Shown in pieces: positions 42,581 through 54,865 of a stretch of 64,000 nucleotides of DNA. Source of the stretch: Macrostomum hystrix (lineage: Eukaryota; Platyhelminthes; Macrostomidae); the NCBI GenBank assembly GCA_950097015.1, contig CATNEN010000025.1, positions 6,810,001-6,874,000 of the forward strand, read 5' to 3'. Each line of letters opens with the position of its first letter. Within the stretch, counting starts at the first letter, position 1. The notes under the pieces are model-generated. The model saw only the letters and a program-made list of their open reading frames with translations, did no database searches and had not been told where the DNA came from. The position numbers and the translations under genes are program-made.

Positions 42581-45500
42581 CTGCGGACATTTTCAATGAG
42601 ATTTTTGCTGTAGTCAAATGTGATATTATGAGGCTTCTAGAAAGTCTGCGAGAAGGCCGTATCTCATACAGACTTCAGGGTGAGGGAAGGCATTATCTCA
42701 TACAGACTTCAGGGTGAGGGAAGGCCGAATCTCATGCAGACTTCAGGGTGAGGGAAGGCCGTATCTCATAGAGACTTCAGGGTGAGGGAAGGCCGAATCT
42801 CATACAGACTTCAGGGTGAGGGAAGGCCGAATCTCATACAGACTTCAGGGTGAGTGAAGGCCGAATCTCATGCAGACTTCAGGGTGAGGGAAGGCCGAAT
42901 CTCATGCAGACTTCAGGGTGAGGGAGGGCCGAATCTCATGCAGACTTCAGGGTGTGGGAAGCCATTATCTCATACAGACTTCAGGGTGTGGGAAGGCATT
43001 ATCTCATACAGACTTCAGGGTGTGGGAAGCCATTATCTCATACAGACTTCAGGGTGTGGGAAGCCATTATCTCATAGATACTTCAGGGTGTGGGAAGCCA
43101 TTATCTCATACAGACTTCAGGGTGAGGGAGGCTGTATCTCATACAGACTTCAGGGTGAGGGAAGGCCGAATCTCATGCAGACTTCAGGGTGAGGGAAGGC
43201 CGTATCTCATAGAGACTTCAGGGTGAGGGAGGGCCGAATCTCATACAGACTTCAGGGTGTGGGAAGGCATTATCTCATACAGACTTCAGGGTGAGGGAGG
43301 GCCGAATCTCATACAGACTTCAGGGTGTGGGAAGCCATTATCTCATACAGACTTCAGGGTGAGGGAGGGCCGAATCTCATACAGACTTCAGGGTGTGGGA
43401 AGGCATTATCTCATACAGACTTCAGGGTGAGGGAGGTCCGAATCTCATACAGACTTCAGGGTGAGGGAAGGCCGTATCTCATAGAGACTTCAGGGTGTGC
43501 GAAGGCATTATCTCATAGAGACTTCAGGGTGTGGGAAGGCATTATCTCATAGAGACTTCAGGGTGTGGGAAGGCATTATCTCATAGAGACTTCAGGGTGT
43601 GGGAAGGCTGTATCTCATACAGACTTCAGGGTGAGGGAGGCTGTATCTCATACAGACTTCAGGGTGAGGGAAGGCCGAATCTCATGCAGACTTCAGGGTG
43701 AGGGAAGGCCGTATCTCATAGAGACTTCAGGGTGAGGGAGGGCCGAATCTCATACAGACTTCAGGGTGTGGGAAGGCATTATCTCATACAGACTTCAGGG
43801 TGAGGGAGGGCCGAATCTCATACAGACTTCAGGGTGTGGGAAGCCATTATCTCATACAGACTTCAGGGTGAGGGAGGTCCGAATCTCATACAGACTTCAG
43901 GGTGAGGGAAGGCCGTATCTCATAGAGACTTCAGGGTGTGCGAAGGCATTATCTCATAGAGACTTCAGGGTGTGGGAAGGCATTATCTCATAGAGACTTC
44001 AGGGTGTGGGAAGGCATTATCTCATAGAGACTTCAGGGTGTGGGAAGGCTGTATCTCATACAGACTTCAGGGTGTGGGAATGCAGTGTCTATTTGAGACG
44101 GATATACGGCTTTAGTATGTATAGATGTTAAATTGACTGGTGTACTCATGTTAATAATTTTGTTGCGAATTAAACACAGCAAATCTCATTGAAAAAAGCG
44201 AATTTTCTCCTAACAAGGACGCACCTTAACTCATAAAAATTCCTGATTGAATTCGGTTTAATCGAATGCACTGCTCAAATGCCATAATGAGTGCCTTTTT
44301 TCTTTCTTTTCAGCTTCAAAAAAGCCAAGAAAAAAATTGATTTCACAAACTTCTCCTCCTGCTTGCAGACATTCTAATTAGTGCCAGCTAGTTTTTTCCC
44401 GTCCAGGGATTCAAGCTGATATAGCAGGTACGCTATCCGTATAGCATTACGGAAAGTATTAAAAAGGTATTACAACTAGTACTGCAATAGCATGGCTTTG
44501 GTGCAAGCTAAGTGCTTTAGGTAAATTTGAATATTTCAGCAAACTGATTAGAGTTCGACAAGCTGATTAACTTTCGACAAGCTGATTAACTATCGACAAG
44601 CTGATTAACTTTCGACAAGCTGATTAACTTTCGACAAGCTGATTCAATTTCGACAAGCTGATTTAATTTCGACAAGCTGATTAAATTTCAATAAGCTGAT
44701 TTAATTTCGACAAGCTGATTAACTTTCGACAAGCTGATTAACTTTCGACAAGCTGATTAACTTTCGACAAGCTGATTAACTTTCGACAAGCTGATTAGCT
44801 TTCGACAAGCTGATTAACTTTCGACAAGCTGATTCAATTTCGACAAGCTGATTAAATTTCGACAAACTGATTAACTTTCGACAAGCTGATTTAATTTCGA
44901 CAAGCTGATTCAATTTCGACAAGCTGATTAATTTTCGACAAGCAGATTAAATTTTGTCAAGCTTACCTAGCAGCCAAGGCGCATTGGACTTTTCTGGCGA
45001 GCCGCCGCTGCCTTTGAGTATGTTCTCAGGCAGCGGCAGGGAGTGCCGAACCATCGCGCCGTACAGTCCGTATTCGGCCATGATGGACGACTTGCCCCAG
45101 GTCTTCTCCGTTTTGCGCCACTTTGCTCTGCGATTTTGAAACCAAACCTGGATCCGGTCCTCGGGCAGGTCTGTCTTCAGGCTCAACACCTCGCGCTGAT
45201 ACACGTCCGGGTAGTGCGCCTCCATGAAGGCCTTCTCCAGTTCCTCAAGCTGGTAGCTGGTGAAGATTGTGCTGCAGGATTCAAGATATGGGAGGATAAT
45301 TATAACTTATCCTTGTTTAATTGGTAATCCTTAATCCTTAATCCTAGATCCTTATCCGATACTTAATCCGTAGTTGATAATTATAATCCTTATTTAATCC
45401 TTAATCCATAGTTGAATAGGCGACGCCCGCCTCCACGATGCATCCGCAGACCGCCCTGCGGATTAGTTAATCCATAATCTTTAATCTTTGAATATGATCC

Positions 45501-48500
45501 TTATTCATTTCTCAATTCCGATTCAATCCTTAATCGCTAAAATTAATCTTTCAGTTTGAGTTTTTTTCACTAATGTATAACTGGTGTCAGTTAAAGGGTG
45601 AGATTTTTTTGAAATCCACAACACGAGCCCGCCTGGTGTCCTTTTTAGGGTGAGATTAGTTAAAATTATTCGCTCAAGCAGTCCTAGCAGTGCAAGCTAC
45701 TTATTTTTTTCTGTCTGCCTGAAGTTCTTTACCCCCCGTTAAGGGTGGCGCCACCGTCAGGCGCAATCACACTATAATCCCAATTAGCCTGAAGAGACAA
45801 AGAATTAGAGAGATTAAGTGCTGTCTTCTTCTAAACAGGTGGCCCCACGGGTAATAGAGGCCACTTGAAGGCTGTGTTCTCTTCTGGGGTCAAGTTTGTG
45901 TCTGCTGCTGTCAATCTCCCATTGTCTGGACAAGGTCATTATCAAGTTTTCCCTCCAGGCTTATAAAATCCCCTAAAGATGCTGAAAGAAGATTCTGAAT
46001 ATTTTTCTGTCCCCTACAGTCCAGTTCAGCTCCTGTACATTCCTCTGTCTAACAGCTTCCATTCCTCTGTCTAACAGCTTCCATTCCTCTGTCTAACAGC
46101 TTCCATTCTTCTGTCTAACAGCTTCCATTCCTCTGTATAACAGCTTCCATTCCTCTGTATAACAGCTTCCATTCCTCTGTCTAACAGCTTCCATTCCTCT
46201 GTCTAACAGCTGCCATTCCCCTGTCTAAAAGCTTCCATTTCTCTGTCTAACAGCTTCCATTCCCCTGTCTAAAAGCTTCCATTCCCCTGTCTAAAAGCTT
46301 CCATTCCTCTGTCTAACCGCTTCCATTCCCCTGTCTAAAAGCTTCAATTCCTCTGTCTAACAGCTTCCATTCCCCTGTCTAACAGCTTCAATTCCTCTGT
46401 CTAACAGCTTCCATTCCTCTGTCTAACAGCTTCCATTCCCCTGTCTAAAAGCTTCCATTCCTCTGTCTAAAAGCTTCCATTCCTCTGTCTAACCGCTTCC
46501 ATTCCCCTGTCTAAAAGCTTCAATTCCTCTGTCTTACAGCTTCCATTCCCCTGTCTAACCGCTTCCATTCCTCTGTCTAACAGCTTCCATTCCTCTGTCT
46601 AACCGCTTCCATTCCTCTGTCTAACAGCTTCCATTCCCCAGTCTAACAGCTTCCATTCCCCTGTCTAAAAGCTTCCATTCCTCTGTCTAACAGCTTCCAT
46701 CCCTCTGTCTAACAGCTTCCATTCCTCTGTCTAACAGCTTCCATCTTTCTTTGTCCTTCGACTGTACTTGACCGACTTCGAATGAATCAAAGCCATCGTT
46801 CTGAGCCCCCACACAAAAGTTCCGTATTCTTGTTTATTAATAATTCAGTTCATTACCCCATCCTTTCCCTTACTATTCCTTTCATCTATTTTGTAATGCT
46901 TAGAACGCTTCGAAAATAGGCTCAATGATATTCCTAAAATGCCAAACTTATAATTGTAAGACACGTACAGCAATAAATAGCTTGTGATAGGTAAGCGCAT
47001 GTGCTTCGGTAGGCGATTGCTAAAAATTAGTTCTTTGTTTGTCACGTTGGCTTGACTTCACAGAGAACAATAGCATTAGATTTTTTCATTCATTATATGA
47101 CCATATTTAGTAAGTTACCATAATTTAGTCAGTTGTTGTTGTGCGGCTACTCATCGCCCACTCCACCCCATCAGATTCTGTAGTATATTGTCTACTCCAC
47201 CCCACCTGATTCTGTAGTAGATTGTCTACTCCACCCCACCTGATTCTGTAGTAGATTGTCTACTCCACCCCACCTGATTCTGTAGTAGATTGTCTACTCC
47301 ACCCCACCTGATTCTGTAGTAGATTGTCTACTCCACCCACCTGATTCTGTAGTAGATTGTCTACTCCACCCACCTGATTCTGTAGTAGATTGTCTACTCC
47401 ACCCCACCTGATTCTGTGTAGTAGATTGTCTACTCCACCCCACCTGATTCTGTAGTAGATTGTCTACTCGACCCCACCTGATTCTGTAGTAGATTGTCTA
47501 CTCCACCCCACCTGATTCTGTAGTAGATTGTCTACTCCACCCCACCTGATTCTGTAGTAGATTGTCTACTCCACCCCACCTGATTCTGTAGTAGATTGTC
47601 TACTCCACCCACCTGATTCTGTAGTAGATTGTCTACTCCACCCACCTGATTCTGTAGTAGATTGTCTACTCCACCCCACCTGATTCTCTGTAGTAGATTG
47701 TCTACTCCACCCCACCTGATTCTGTAGTAGATTGTCTACTCCACCCCACCTGATTCTGTAGTAGATTGTCTACTCCACCCCACCTGATTCTGTAGTAGAT
47801 TGTCTACTCCACCCACCTGATTCTGTAGTAGATTGTCTACTCCACCCACCTGATTCTGTAGTAGATTGTCTACTCCACCCCACCTGATTCTGTGTAGTAG
47901 ATTGTCTACTCCACCCCACCTGATTCTGTAGTAGATTGTCTACTCGACCCCACCTGATTCTGTAGTAGATTGTCTACTCCACCCCACCTGATTCTGTAGT
48001 AGATTGTCTACTCCACCCCACCTGATTCTGTAGTAGATTGTCTACTCCACCCCACCTGATTCTGTGTAGTAGATTGTCTACTCCACCCCACCTGATTCTG
48101 TAGTAGATTGTCTACTCCACCCCACCTGATTCTGTAGTAGATTGTCTACTCCACCCCATCAGATTCTGTAGTAGATTGTCTACTCCACCCCATCAGATTC
48201 TGTAGTAGATTGTCTACTCCTCCCACCCAGCGGCTCACCGGTGCCTTCGCTTCTTTTTCTTCTTTTTGGCGCTGGTGTTGAACATGTTCTCATCCAACAG
48301 GCTGCCCACAGACTGCTGCTGCTGCTGATGCTGATGCTGATCGACTAAATTGGTAAACAGAAATTAATATTACGTATATTACATTCATTTAAATGCTTGA
48401 AACTTAATTTAAGGTCAGAATAGATGTTATCCCTAGCAACACAATTTTCTCACTTTCTCCGCCCACATCTTATTATATTGTAATCCCTAATTTGATTTGA

Positions 48501-49970
48501 AATAGATGGGATAATTTGACTCGCTGTAATATGGACTGCACGTTTGAGGAATTTTTGTTTGAAAAAAATGCTTGACAGTAAAATATATAATTTTTTTTCT
48601 AGCCTTGTGAGTTGGGCCTAACCCACATGTTCGCTGCATAGAAATTGCAAGTTATATAAAATTAAATTTTTATGATCCTCTCCTTGCCCAAGCACAGTGC
48701 TTGAACAAAAGCCAACAAACTGCCCCTAATAGCGCTTGAGTCAATGGCTTCCACGATACTGGTGCAATGTTTTTTGTCGTCAGTCAAATGACAAATGTGT
48801 CAATCAGCTTATTCCCTATGCGCGTGTAAGTGTGGGATATTTAATTATCAATTTTTCTCTCGTAACCTTCCCCCCCCCCTAGATCCCGTAAGCATGGGTT
48901 GGGCAAGCTTGATGTGTAGGACATTTTCGTAATTGATGTGGGTGGGCTGCCTCTATACTTAAACTAAATAGTTTTTGGGGAAAACGCAACTATGTTATAA
49001 ATGCAGTTGGTGCTGTTGGTGCTGATGATTGCTGCTGTTAGGAGCAAAGCATTTAACCATTTTCTCACATGAGCTGAATGTGTGGAAAGGAAAGTGTCTC
49101 GCCACTTCAGTGAGGCTTGTATTAAGATTGGGACCGTGTATTAAACACACATTGCTGCGGAAGGAGCAGAAAAAAATCAACTCTCTCTGCCTCAGGTTCC
49201 AAACCCTACTCAAGCAGTTCTGAAGAGTATTTTAGAGGCACCGCGCGGGTGTGAGCGCGGGAGCAAGCTTTGGGTGCCAGAGGGGGTCAGATGTTCTGAG
49301 TAGCATCACGGTTTGCAACTCCAAGAAAGCAGAAAATTAATTCTGGTTTTTTCCGAAAACTTTCGAACTTACAACAACTGCCAAAGCCTCCAGCCGATGC
49401 TGCGTGACAGGATGAAGTTCCGACGCGGTCGCCAGCGTTTGTCGCCGATGAGGGCCAGACGCTGCAAGCTGATGTGCCCGACGCTGTCAGGTCGCGACTG
49501 CCGCCGCCGCTGGTACCGCCGGTGCCGCTAGCTAGCGACATTCGCCAGCAGTCCTCGGCTGCAGCCGCCGCCGCAGCAGCCGCTGCAGCAGCCGCCGCCA
49601 TGCTGTGATAGTTGCTAGCCGCACTAGCTACTGTTGGATAGCCCAGCTGATGATGCGCCGCCGATGAGTTGGCGATTTGCTGGCTGACGCTGGCGCTGCC
49701 GCCGCCGCCGCCGCCGCCGCCCCCACCGCCGAGGCCGAGGAGCTCGTGAATCGCGAAGCTCGCCGCTCTGCCAATCGATTGAGTTCCCATGGCCGGCGGC
49801 AGTGGCAGCGGCTGCTGCGGCGGCGGCGGCGTCGGCTGGGACGTTCCCTGCCTGAGCCCGCCGCCTCCGCCTCCGCCGCCGCCTCCGCCGCCAACCCCGT
49901 AAAATCTAGAAGCAAGAAAATTCTGCGACAGTGACGGCAAACCGTTGATGTTCATGTCCAGGTGGTACAT
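42417..49970 (-). CDS. VSX: Vsx (visual system homeobox) transcription factor
   Basis: Four minus-strand exons join without frame conflict: 49970-49373 (phase 1), 48344-48239 (phase 2), 45271-44967 (phase 1) and 42580-42417. The product is 390 residues. It has an eh1/octapeptide-like [10 protein letters not shown] (71-80), a basic run [10 protein letters not shown], a paired-like Q50 homeodomain (about 231-290, [12 protein letters not shown]) and the CVC domain that defines the Vsx/Chx10 family ([20 protein letters not shown], then [14 protein letters not shown] across the last junction). Vsx proteins are nuclear regulators of retinal and interneuron fate in many animals. Long Gly, Pro and Ala runs in the N-terminal part are species-specific expansions. 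Introns 2 and 3 are largely minisatellite. It cannot be assigned to vertebrate VSX1 versus VSX2. Confidence 0.96.
42635..44085. repeat. 34/33-bp minisatellite in Vsx intron 3
   Basis: About 43 units containing AGACTTCAGGGTGAGGGAAG and ATCTCATA; unit variants (AAGGCCGAATC, AAGCCATTATC, AAGGCATTATC) recur in blocks. A run of variants around 43130-43560 repeats almost exactly around 43640-44010, showing block duplication. Confidence 0.95.
44545..44960. repeat. 19-bp minisatellite at the 5' end of Vsx intron 3
   Basis: About 21 units of TCGACAAGCTGATTAACTT. On the transcribed strand it begins right at the splice donor; the first bases of the intron (GTAAGCTTGACAAAATTTAA) are themselves a diverged unit. 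Confidence 0.95.
44967..45271 (-). CDS. VSX: Vsx exon 3: homeodomain and CVC domain
   Basis: Acceptor ATCCTGCAG precedes 45271. It encodes homeodomain residues 6-60 ([15 protein letters not shown] to WRKTEK, with W48, F49, Q50, N51) and most of the CVC domain, ending ...APWLLG at a GTAAGC donor. Confidence 0.97.
45272..46035. other. Vsx intron 2, acceptor-side part
   Basis: Contains a degenerate AATCCTTAATCC repeat (45325-45420) and a small hairpin CCGCAG-ACCGCC-CTGCGG near 45447. No exon. Confidence 0.5.
46036..46745. repeat. 22-bp minisatellite in Vsx intron 2
   Basis: About 32 units of TTCCATTCCTCTGTCTAACA plus GC, with CCTGTCTAAAAGC and TAACCGC variants. Confidence 0.95.
46746..47149. 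other. Vsx intron 2, unique spacer
   Basis: AT-rich unique sequence between two arrays; nothing recognised. Confidence 0.4.
47150..48225. repeat. 34-bp minisatellite at the 5' end of Vsx intron 2
   Basis: About 31 units containing CTACTCCACCCCACCTGATT and CTGTAGTAGATTGT (33-bp variant with CACCCACC). Variant marks TGTGTAG and CTCGACCCC recur about 476 bp apart, which is 14 units. The array begins about 13 bases inside the splice donor of exon 2. Confidence 0.95.
48239..48344 (-). CDS. VSX: Vsx exon 2: poly-Gln and basic start of homeodomain
   Basis: 106 nt; acceptor CCAATTTAG, donor GTGAGC. It encodes [11 protein letters not shown], then [13 protein letters not shown] plus two bases of Arg5 of the homeodomain. 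It was found by requiring the RRHR residues before TIFTSYQ. Confidence 0.9.
48345..49372. other. Vsx intron 1
   Basis: Unique sequence, including a (C)9 tract near 48880; no array and no exon recognised. Confidence 0.5.
49373..49970 (-). CDS. VSX: Vsx exon 1: octapeptide and low-complexity N terminus
   Basis: ATG at 49970-49968 is preceded in frame by TAG (in CCTAGCACC), so it is the first possible start. That TTTCCTAG could also be the acceptor of a 5' UTR exon. The exon holds Gly runs of about 12 and 11, a Pro run and 15 alanines. Donor GTAAGT starts at 49372. Confidence 0.85.
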
Positions 49971-50864
49971 GTCCGACTGGTGCTAGGAAACTTGGATGGC
50001 TAAATATTTTCTGACTTGATCTGCTTTGCTTAATAAGTCCCCGATAAAGAATTCCAGCTATTTAATGAAATTCGCCCAGGCTTGTGGGAGAGACAGGTGA
50101 GGATGGTTGGGGATGCGAACTAAGAGATTGCGCCTCTGATCATGTTTATTGGGGATTTTTGCAAACAGAATTTGGGAACGCTAGCCAATCCGGTGGCAGC
50201 CGCTCTGCTCCCAAAGCAAAGCTTAACTAGCCAATCAGCGGCGGCTTCAATTATGTGCGTGCTTGAGGGATTTTAGAATTCTTCCACGGTCCGAGGAGGT
50301 GGTTGTGGGCGGGGCCGCAGACTAATGGGCTAATGACCGCACCGGGTGTATGTTAGTCGGGGATTGAATGAAAGGCGGATTGAATGGCCCTGGTGGTGGA
50401 GGAAGCTGGGTCGGGTTGGGGGTTGTTAGGCGATGAGGCAGCAATTTTCTTCCCGACTTCCGCCAGTTAAGATCCCCTAATAATGGGAGCCACCTTAGTT
50501 GCTCGCGTGCGGAGCAGCTACAGACGGCTTGGACCCCTGCCGCCATGCGTCAATCAGTCAGTCAGTCAGTCAGTCTGTAGCTTGCTGCAGCATCCTCAAC
50601 CCGAAATCACGCTCTCTCACTCTCACTCACCACTGCCCCGCCACTGAATCCCGATACTCTGAGTGGGTGATGGATTCTCTATTTTTTTCGCTCGTAGGAT
50701 GTGTCACAGGCTACTCAAAATCTGCCCCCGCTTTCGATATCATAATTAGCGAGCGCACGGTCATTGATCGCCACATGAGGCTGTGGGAGCCGAAAGGGGC
50801 ATCGAGTGACATTGTACTGCAGCATGCTGTGGCCACGGGCCTGAGTGAGGGGTACGCTGGGACA
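49971..50864. other. Upstream region of Vsx, possible promoter
   Basis: Contains GCCAATC motifs on the plus strand near 50185 and 50231 that could act as CCAAT boxes, and a short (AGTC)n tract at 50553-50575. No TATA box clearly placed. Promoter assignment rests on position only. Confidence 0.3.
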
Positions 50865-51365
50865 GAATGAGGGGTAGATTGGTAGAATGAGGGGTAGATT
50901 GGTAGAATGAGGGATAGATTGGTAGAATGAGGGGTAGATTGGTAGAATGAGGGACAGATTGGGAGAATGAGGAGTAGATTGGGAGAATGAGGGGTAGATT
51001 GGGAGAATGATGGGTAGATTGGGAGAATGAGGGGTAGATTGGGAGAATGAGGGGTAGATTGGGAAAATGGGGGTTAGATTGGGAGAATGAGGGGTAGATT
51101 GGGAGAATCAGGGGTAGATTGGGAAAATGGGGGTTAGATTGAGAGAATGAGAGGTAAATTGGGAGAAGAAGGGTAGATTTGGAGAATGAGGGGTAGATTG
51201 GGAGAATGAGGAGTAGATTGGGAGAATGATGGGTAGATTGGGAGAATGAGGAGTAGATTGGGAGAATGAGGAGTAGATTGGGAGAATGAGGAGTAGATTG
51301 GGAGAATGAGAGGTAGATTGGGAGAATGAGGGGTAGATTGGGAGAATGAGAGGTAGATTGATAAA
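50865..51365. repeat. 20-bp minisatellite (GGGGTAGATTGGGAGAATGA)
   Basis: About 25 units with AGGAGTAG, TGGGTAG and GGGGGTTAG variants. The minus strand reads as a Pro-Ile-Tyr-Ser-rich repeat, not a gene. Confidence 0.95.
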
Positions 51366-53425
51366 TGAGAGTTAGATTCAGAAGTGAGAGGTGAGGTAGA
51401 TTGAGTAGTGAGAGGTACGTCGGGGCGTGAAGATTTCTTAACGAGGTAAACAAGGAATAACAAAATCATTTTACGATCGTCAGAGAAAAACAGCGAAATT
51501 GTAAAGCCTTTATTCTGCACAATGACCGGTCATTAGGGTTCATAGTTTTTCTTCGAATTTTAGCTAAAAAACTGCTGTGCGTTAGGCATGGCGGCAAGTG
51601 TTAATGGAAAAAATGAAAAAATTTCCTTCTTGTAATAGCGGTGCCACCCACTTCCTGTGCCCCCCTTGCTTTGAAATTTCCTACCTTTTGTTGTTAAACA
51701 ATCACTTTACCAACCCAATGCCATCCACAAAATCGAAAGTTTAAAGTGTTACCGAAAGTCTAAATACCTTACCGAAAATCTTAACATGTTACTGAAAATA
51801 TGATTACGCTACCAAAAGCAAAAAAATCATCGAAAAATTGAATGAAATCATCAAGAAGATTAATTGTGTTACACGGAAAAGATGTGTTGCCGAAATACTT
51901 TTGACTGCAGCCAGTTTTTTTACTTTCCTAGAATCCGTCGACCAATTAAACAAAAAACTAGCCTAGTTTAAATGTATAAAATATTATATTTCATTATTCT
52001 CTTATTCTAATCTCATTTCAGTTTAACGGATCTAAAATCTGAGCTTAAGATAAGCCAAAAAAATTGCAGCTCAGAGCCAAGGATTGCGGCGTGTTAATCG
52101 CCCAGTAAAAAGTCTTCGTGTTGCTGTGTGTAACGAGCGTGCCTGTCAAGTTCCTAGGTAATGTAGATTTAGTTGGATAAGTTAGCACGTCTCTTCAATT
52201 AGACCTAGGTTGGTGTATTTTGGGAATTACAGATTGGCTGGGGCATAATTATCCTTGTTAATTGATCTGAAACTTTCAATATTGCTTTTGTCTATTTTAA
52301 CTGCACGATCGCGGGCTAATAATACCAAGACCCACAAAGTTTTATTCGTAACAATTTAATTTCTCGTGATTGAAACAAAAATTAAACGTCCAATCAGGCC
52401 AAATTATAAGGTTTATCGGCGCAGATTCCACCGCAGACTCAGCAGGGGTTGTTGGGATATTATAGATTATTATTTTATTAAACGGGTCAATGATAATTGT
52501 AAGCAAACGCCAACGATACTATCAATAAACTGCTTGAAGGCCTATACATATACTATAGTTCCTCCATTCTGAATTGTATATTTAGATTAGTTTATTTTAA
52601 TAGGGCCTTTATCATTAGCCAATGGACTAAATTTTGTTTGTAAAAGCTTCATTAGGCCTTCGCATAATTGGTCGTAATTGGTTGTAAATGCGTGCATATA
52701 TATTTTTGCTACCCTATCTCAAGGTGTTCATTGGGAAACACAACAGGTATTTCCTTTTATAGTATTCTTCTTTCGCTTAAACACCTGTCTCATCCAAGTT
52801 TTTTCGGGATAAAACAATCGGGATCTTTATTATCCATACTAGACACTGAAGACCCTAGCAGCAGCAATTTTCTTAGGTGTCCGTCAAATTCTTTCAGCCA
52901 ACCAAATTGCCTTGATTAATTTTTTACCTATCTGTTATTTTCGGCGCCGATCTGAAATCTAAGAATTGATAGAGAATTAGAGGAATAAAATTGACTGACA
53001 GCTCTCTGCATGGTGGGGGTTGCTGTTCTTGGCTTCGGTGGATCCCCACACACAAGCATATTGTATATGCCTTTACCCGTATCTGGCCTAGGTGAATCAG
53101 CGAGATAAGCAATTAGCAGGCGGACGTGCGAATGAAAATATCTATCTTTATATGGATATATCTGCGCATCGTTTAGGCAAGTTGTTATCAATTAAAGTTG
53201 ATTGAACAGTGAAAAATTCTCCTTACCCATTCATAATGATGACCGCACCGCCAACTATAAAGTCAAATTTACAGCGGGAAGGTGCTAAAAATAAGGCCGC
53301 AGTTTCAAGATGAAAGACGAAACATAACGATTGTGCAACCTGCTTATTGATTGAAAAGGAACCAGAAAGTGCGTAACAATGTTGCCACAAAGAAGCCTTT
53401 GTGAAGTTAAGGGATTGGAAGTTTT
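51366..53425. other. AT-rich intergenic region
   Basis: No gene recognised. A loosely repeated GTTACCGAAAATC-like stretch lies at 51740-51900. Confidence 0.4.
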
Positions 53426-54865
53426 TTAGTTGGGAATTTTCTGGATTTGGAAGTTTCGGGATTTGTATGGTAGTTTCGGGATCTGGAAGTTAGGGGATTT
53501 GAAAGATTCGGGATTTGGAAGTTTCGGGATCTGGAAGTTTCAGGATTTGGAAGTTTCGGGATTTGGAAGTTTCAGGATTTGAATGGAAGTTTCGGGATCT
53601 GGAAGTTTCGGGATTTGGAAGTTTCAGGATTTTGAAGTTTAGGTATTTGGAAGTTTAGGTATTTGGAAGTTTCGGGATTTGGAAGTTTCGGGATTTGGAT
53701 GTTTCTGGATTTGAATGGAAGTTTCGGGATCTGGAAGTTTCGGGATTTGGAAGTTTCAGGATTTGGAAGTTTCGGGATTTGGAAGTTTCGGGATTTGGAA
53801 GTTTCAGGATTTGGAAGTTTCGGGATCTGGAAGTTTCAGGATTTGGAAGTTTCGGGATCTGGAAGTTTCAGGATTTAGTAGTTTCGGAAACTGGAAGTTT
53901 CGGGATCTGGAAGTTTCGGGATCTGGAAGTTTCGGGATCTGGAAGTTTCGGGATTTGGAAGTTTCGGGATTTGGAAGTTAAGGTATCTGGAAGTTTCAGG
54001 ATTTGGAAGTTTCGGGATTTGGAAGTTTCAGGATTTGGAAGTTTCGGGGTTTGGAAGTTTCGGGATCTGGAAGTTTCAGGATTTAGTAGTTTCGGGATCT
54101 GGAAGTTTCGGGATCTGGAAGTTTCGGGATCTGGAAGTTTCGGGATCTGGAAGTTTCGGGATCTGGAAGTTTCGGGATCTGGATGTTTCTGGATTTGAAT
54201 GGAAGTTTCGGGATCAGGAAGTTTCGGGATTTGGAAGTTTCGGGATTTGGAAGTTTCGGGATCTGGAAGTTTCGGGATCTGGAAGTTTCGGGATCTGGAT
54301 GTTTCTGGATTTGAATGGAAGTTTCGGGATCAGGAAGTTTCGGGATTTGGAAGTTTCGGGATTTGGAAGTTTCGGGATCTGGAAGTTTCGGGATCTGGAA
54401 GTTTCGGGATCTGGATGTTTCTGGATTTGAATGGAAGTTTCGGGATCTGGAAGTTTCGGGATCTGGAAGTTTCGGGATCTGGATGTTTCTGGATTTGAAT
54501 GGAAGTTTCGGGATCAGGAAGTTTCGGGATTTGGAAGTTTCAGGATTTGGAAGTTAAGGTATCTGGAAGTTTCAGGATTTGGAAGTTTCGGGATTTGGAA
54601 GTTTCAGGATTTGGAAGTTTCGGGATTTGGAAGTTTCGGGATCTGGAAGTTTCAGTATTTAGTAGTTTCGGAAACTGGAAGTTTCGGGATCTGGAAGTTT
54701 CGGGATCTGGAAGTTTCGGGATCTGGAAGTTTCGGGATTTGGAAGTTTCGGGATTTGGAAGTTTCGGATTTGGTAGTTTAGGTATTTGGAAGTTTCGGAT
54801 TTGGTAGTTTAGGTATTTGGAAGTTTCGGGATCTGGAAGTTAGGGGATTTGCGAGTTTCGGGATC
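53426..54865. repeat. 16-bp minisatellite (GGAAGTTTCGGGATTT) with higher-order blocks
   Basis: About 88 units. Blocks marked by GGATGTTTCTGGATTTGAAT recur at about 54181, 54299, 54413 and 54481, the first two intervals being about 116 bp. The longer mark AGTTAAGGTATCTGGAAG occurs at about 53977 and 54553. The unit has no stops in the plus frames, which yields false open frames. Confidence 0.95.

Noticed and set aside
53663-54807. Overlapping open frames encoding Gly-Ser-Phe-rich repeats
   Set aside because: All are translations of the GGAAGTTTCGGGATTT array in shifting frames.
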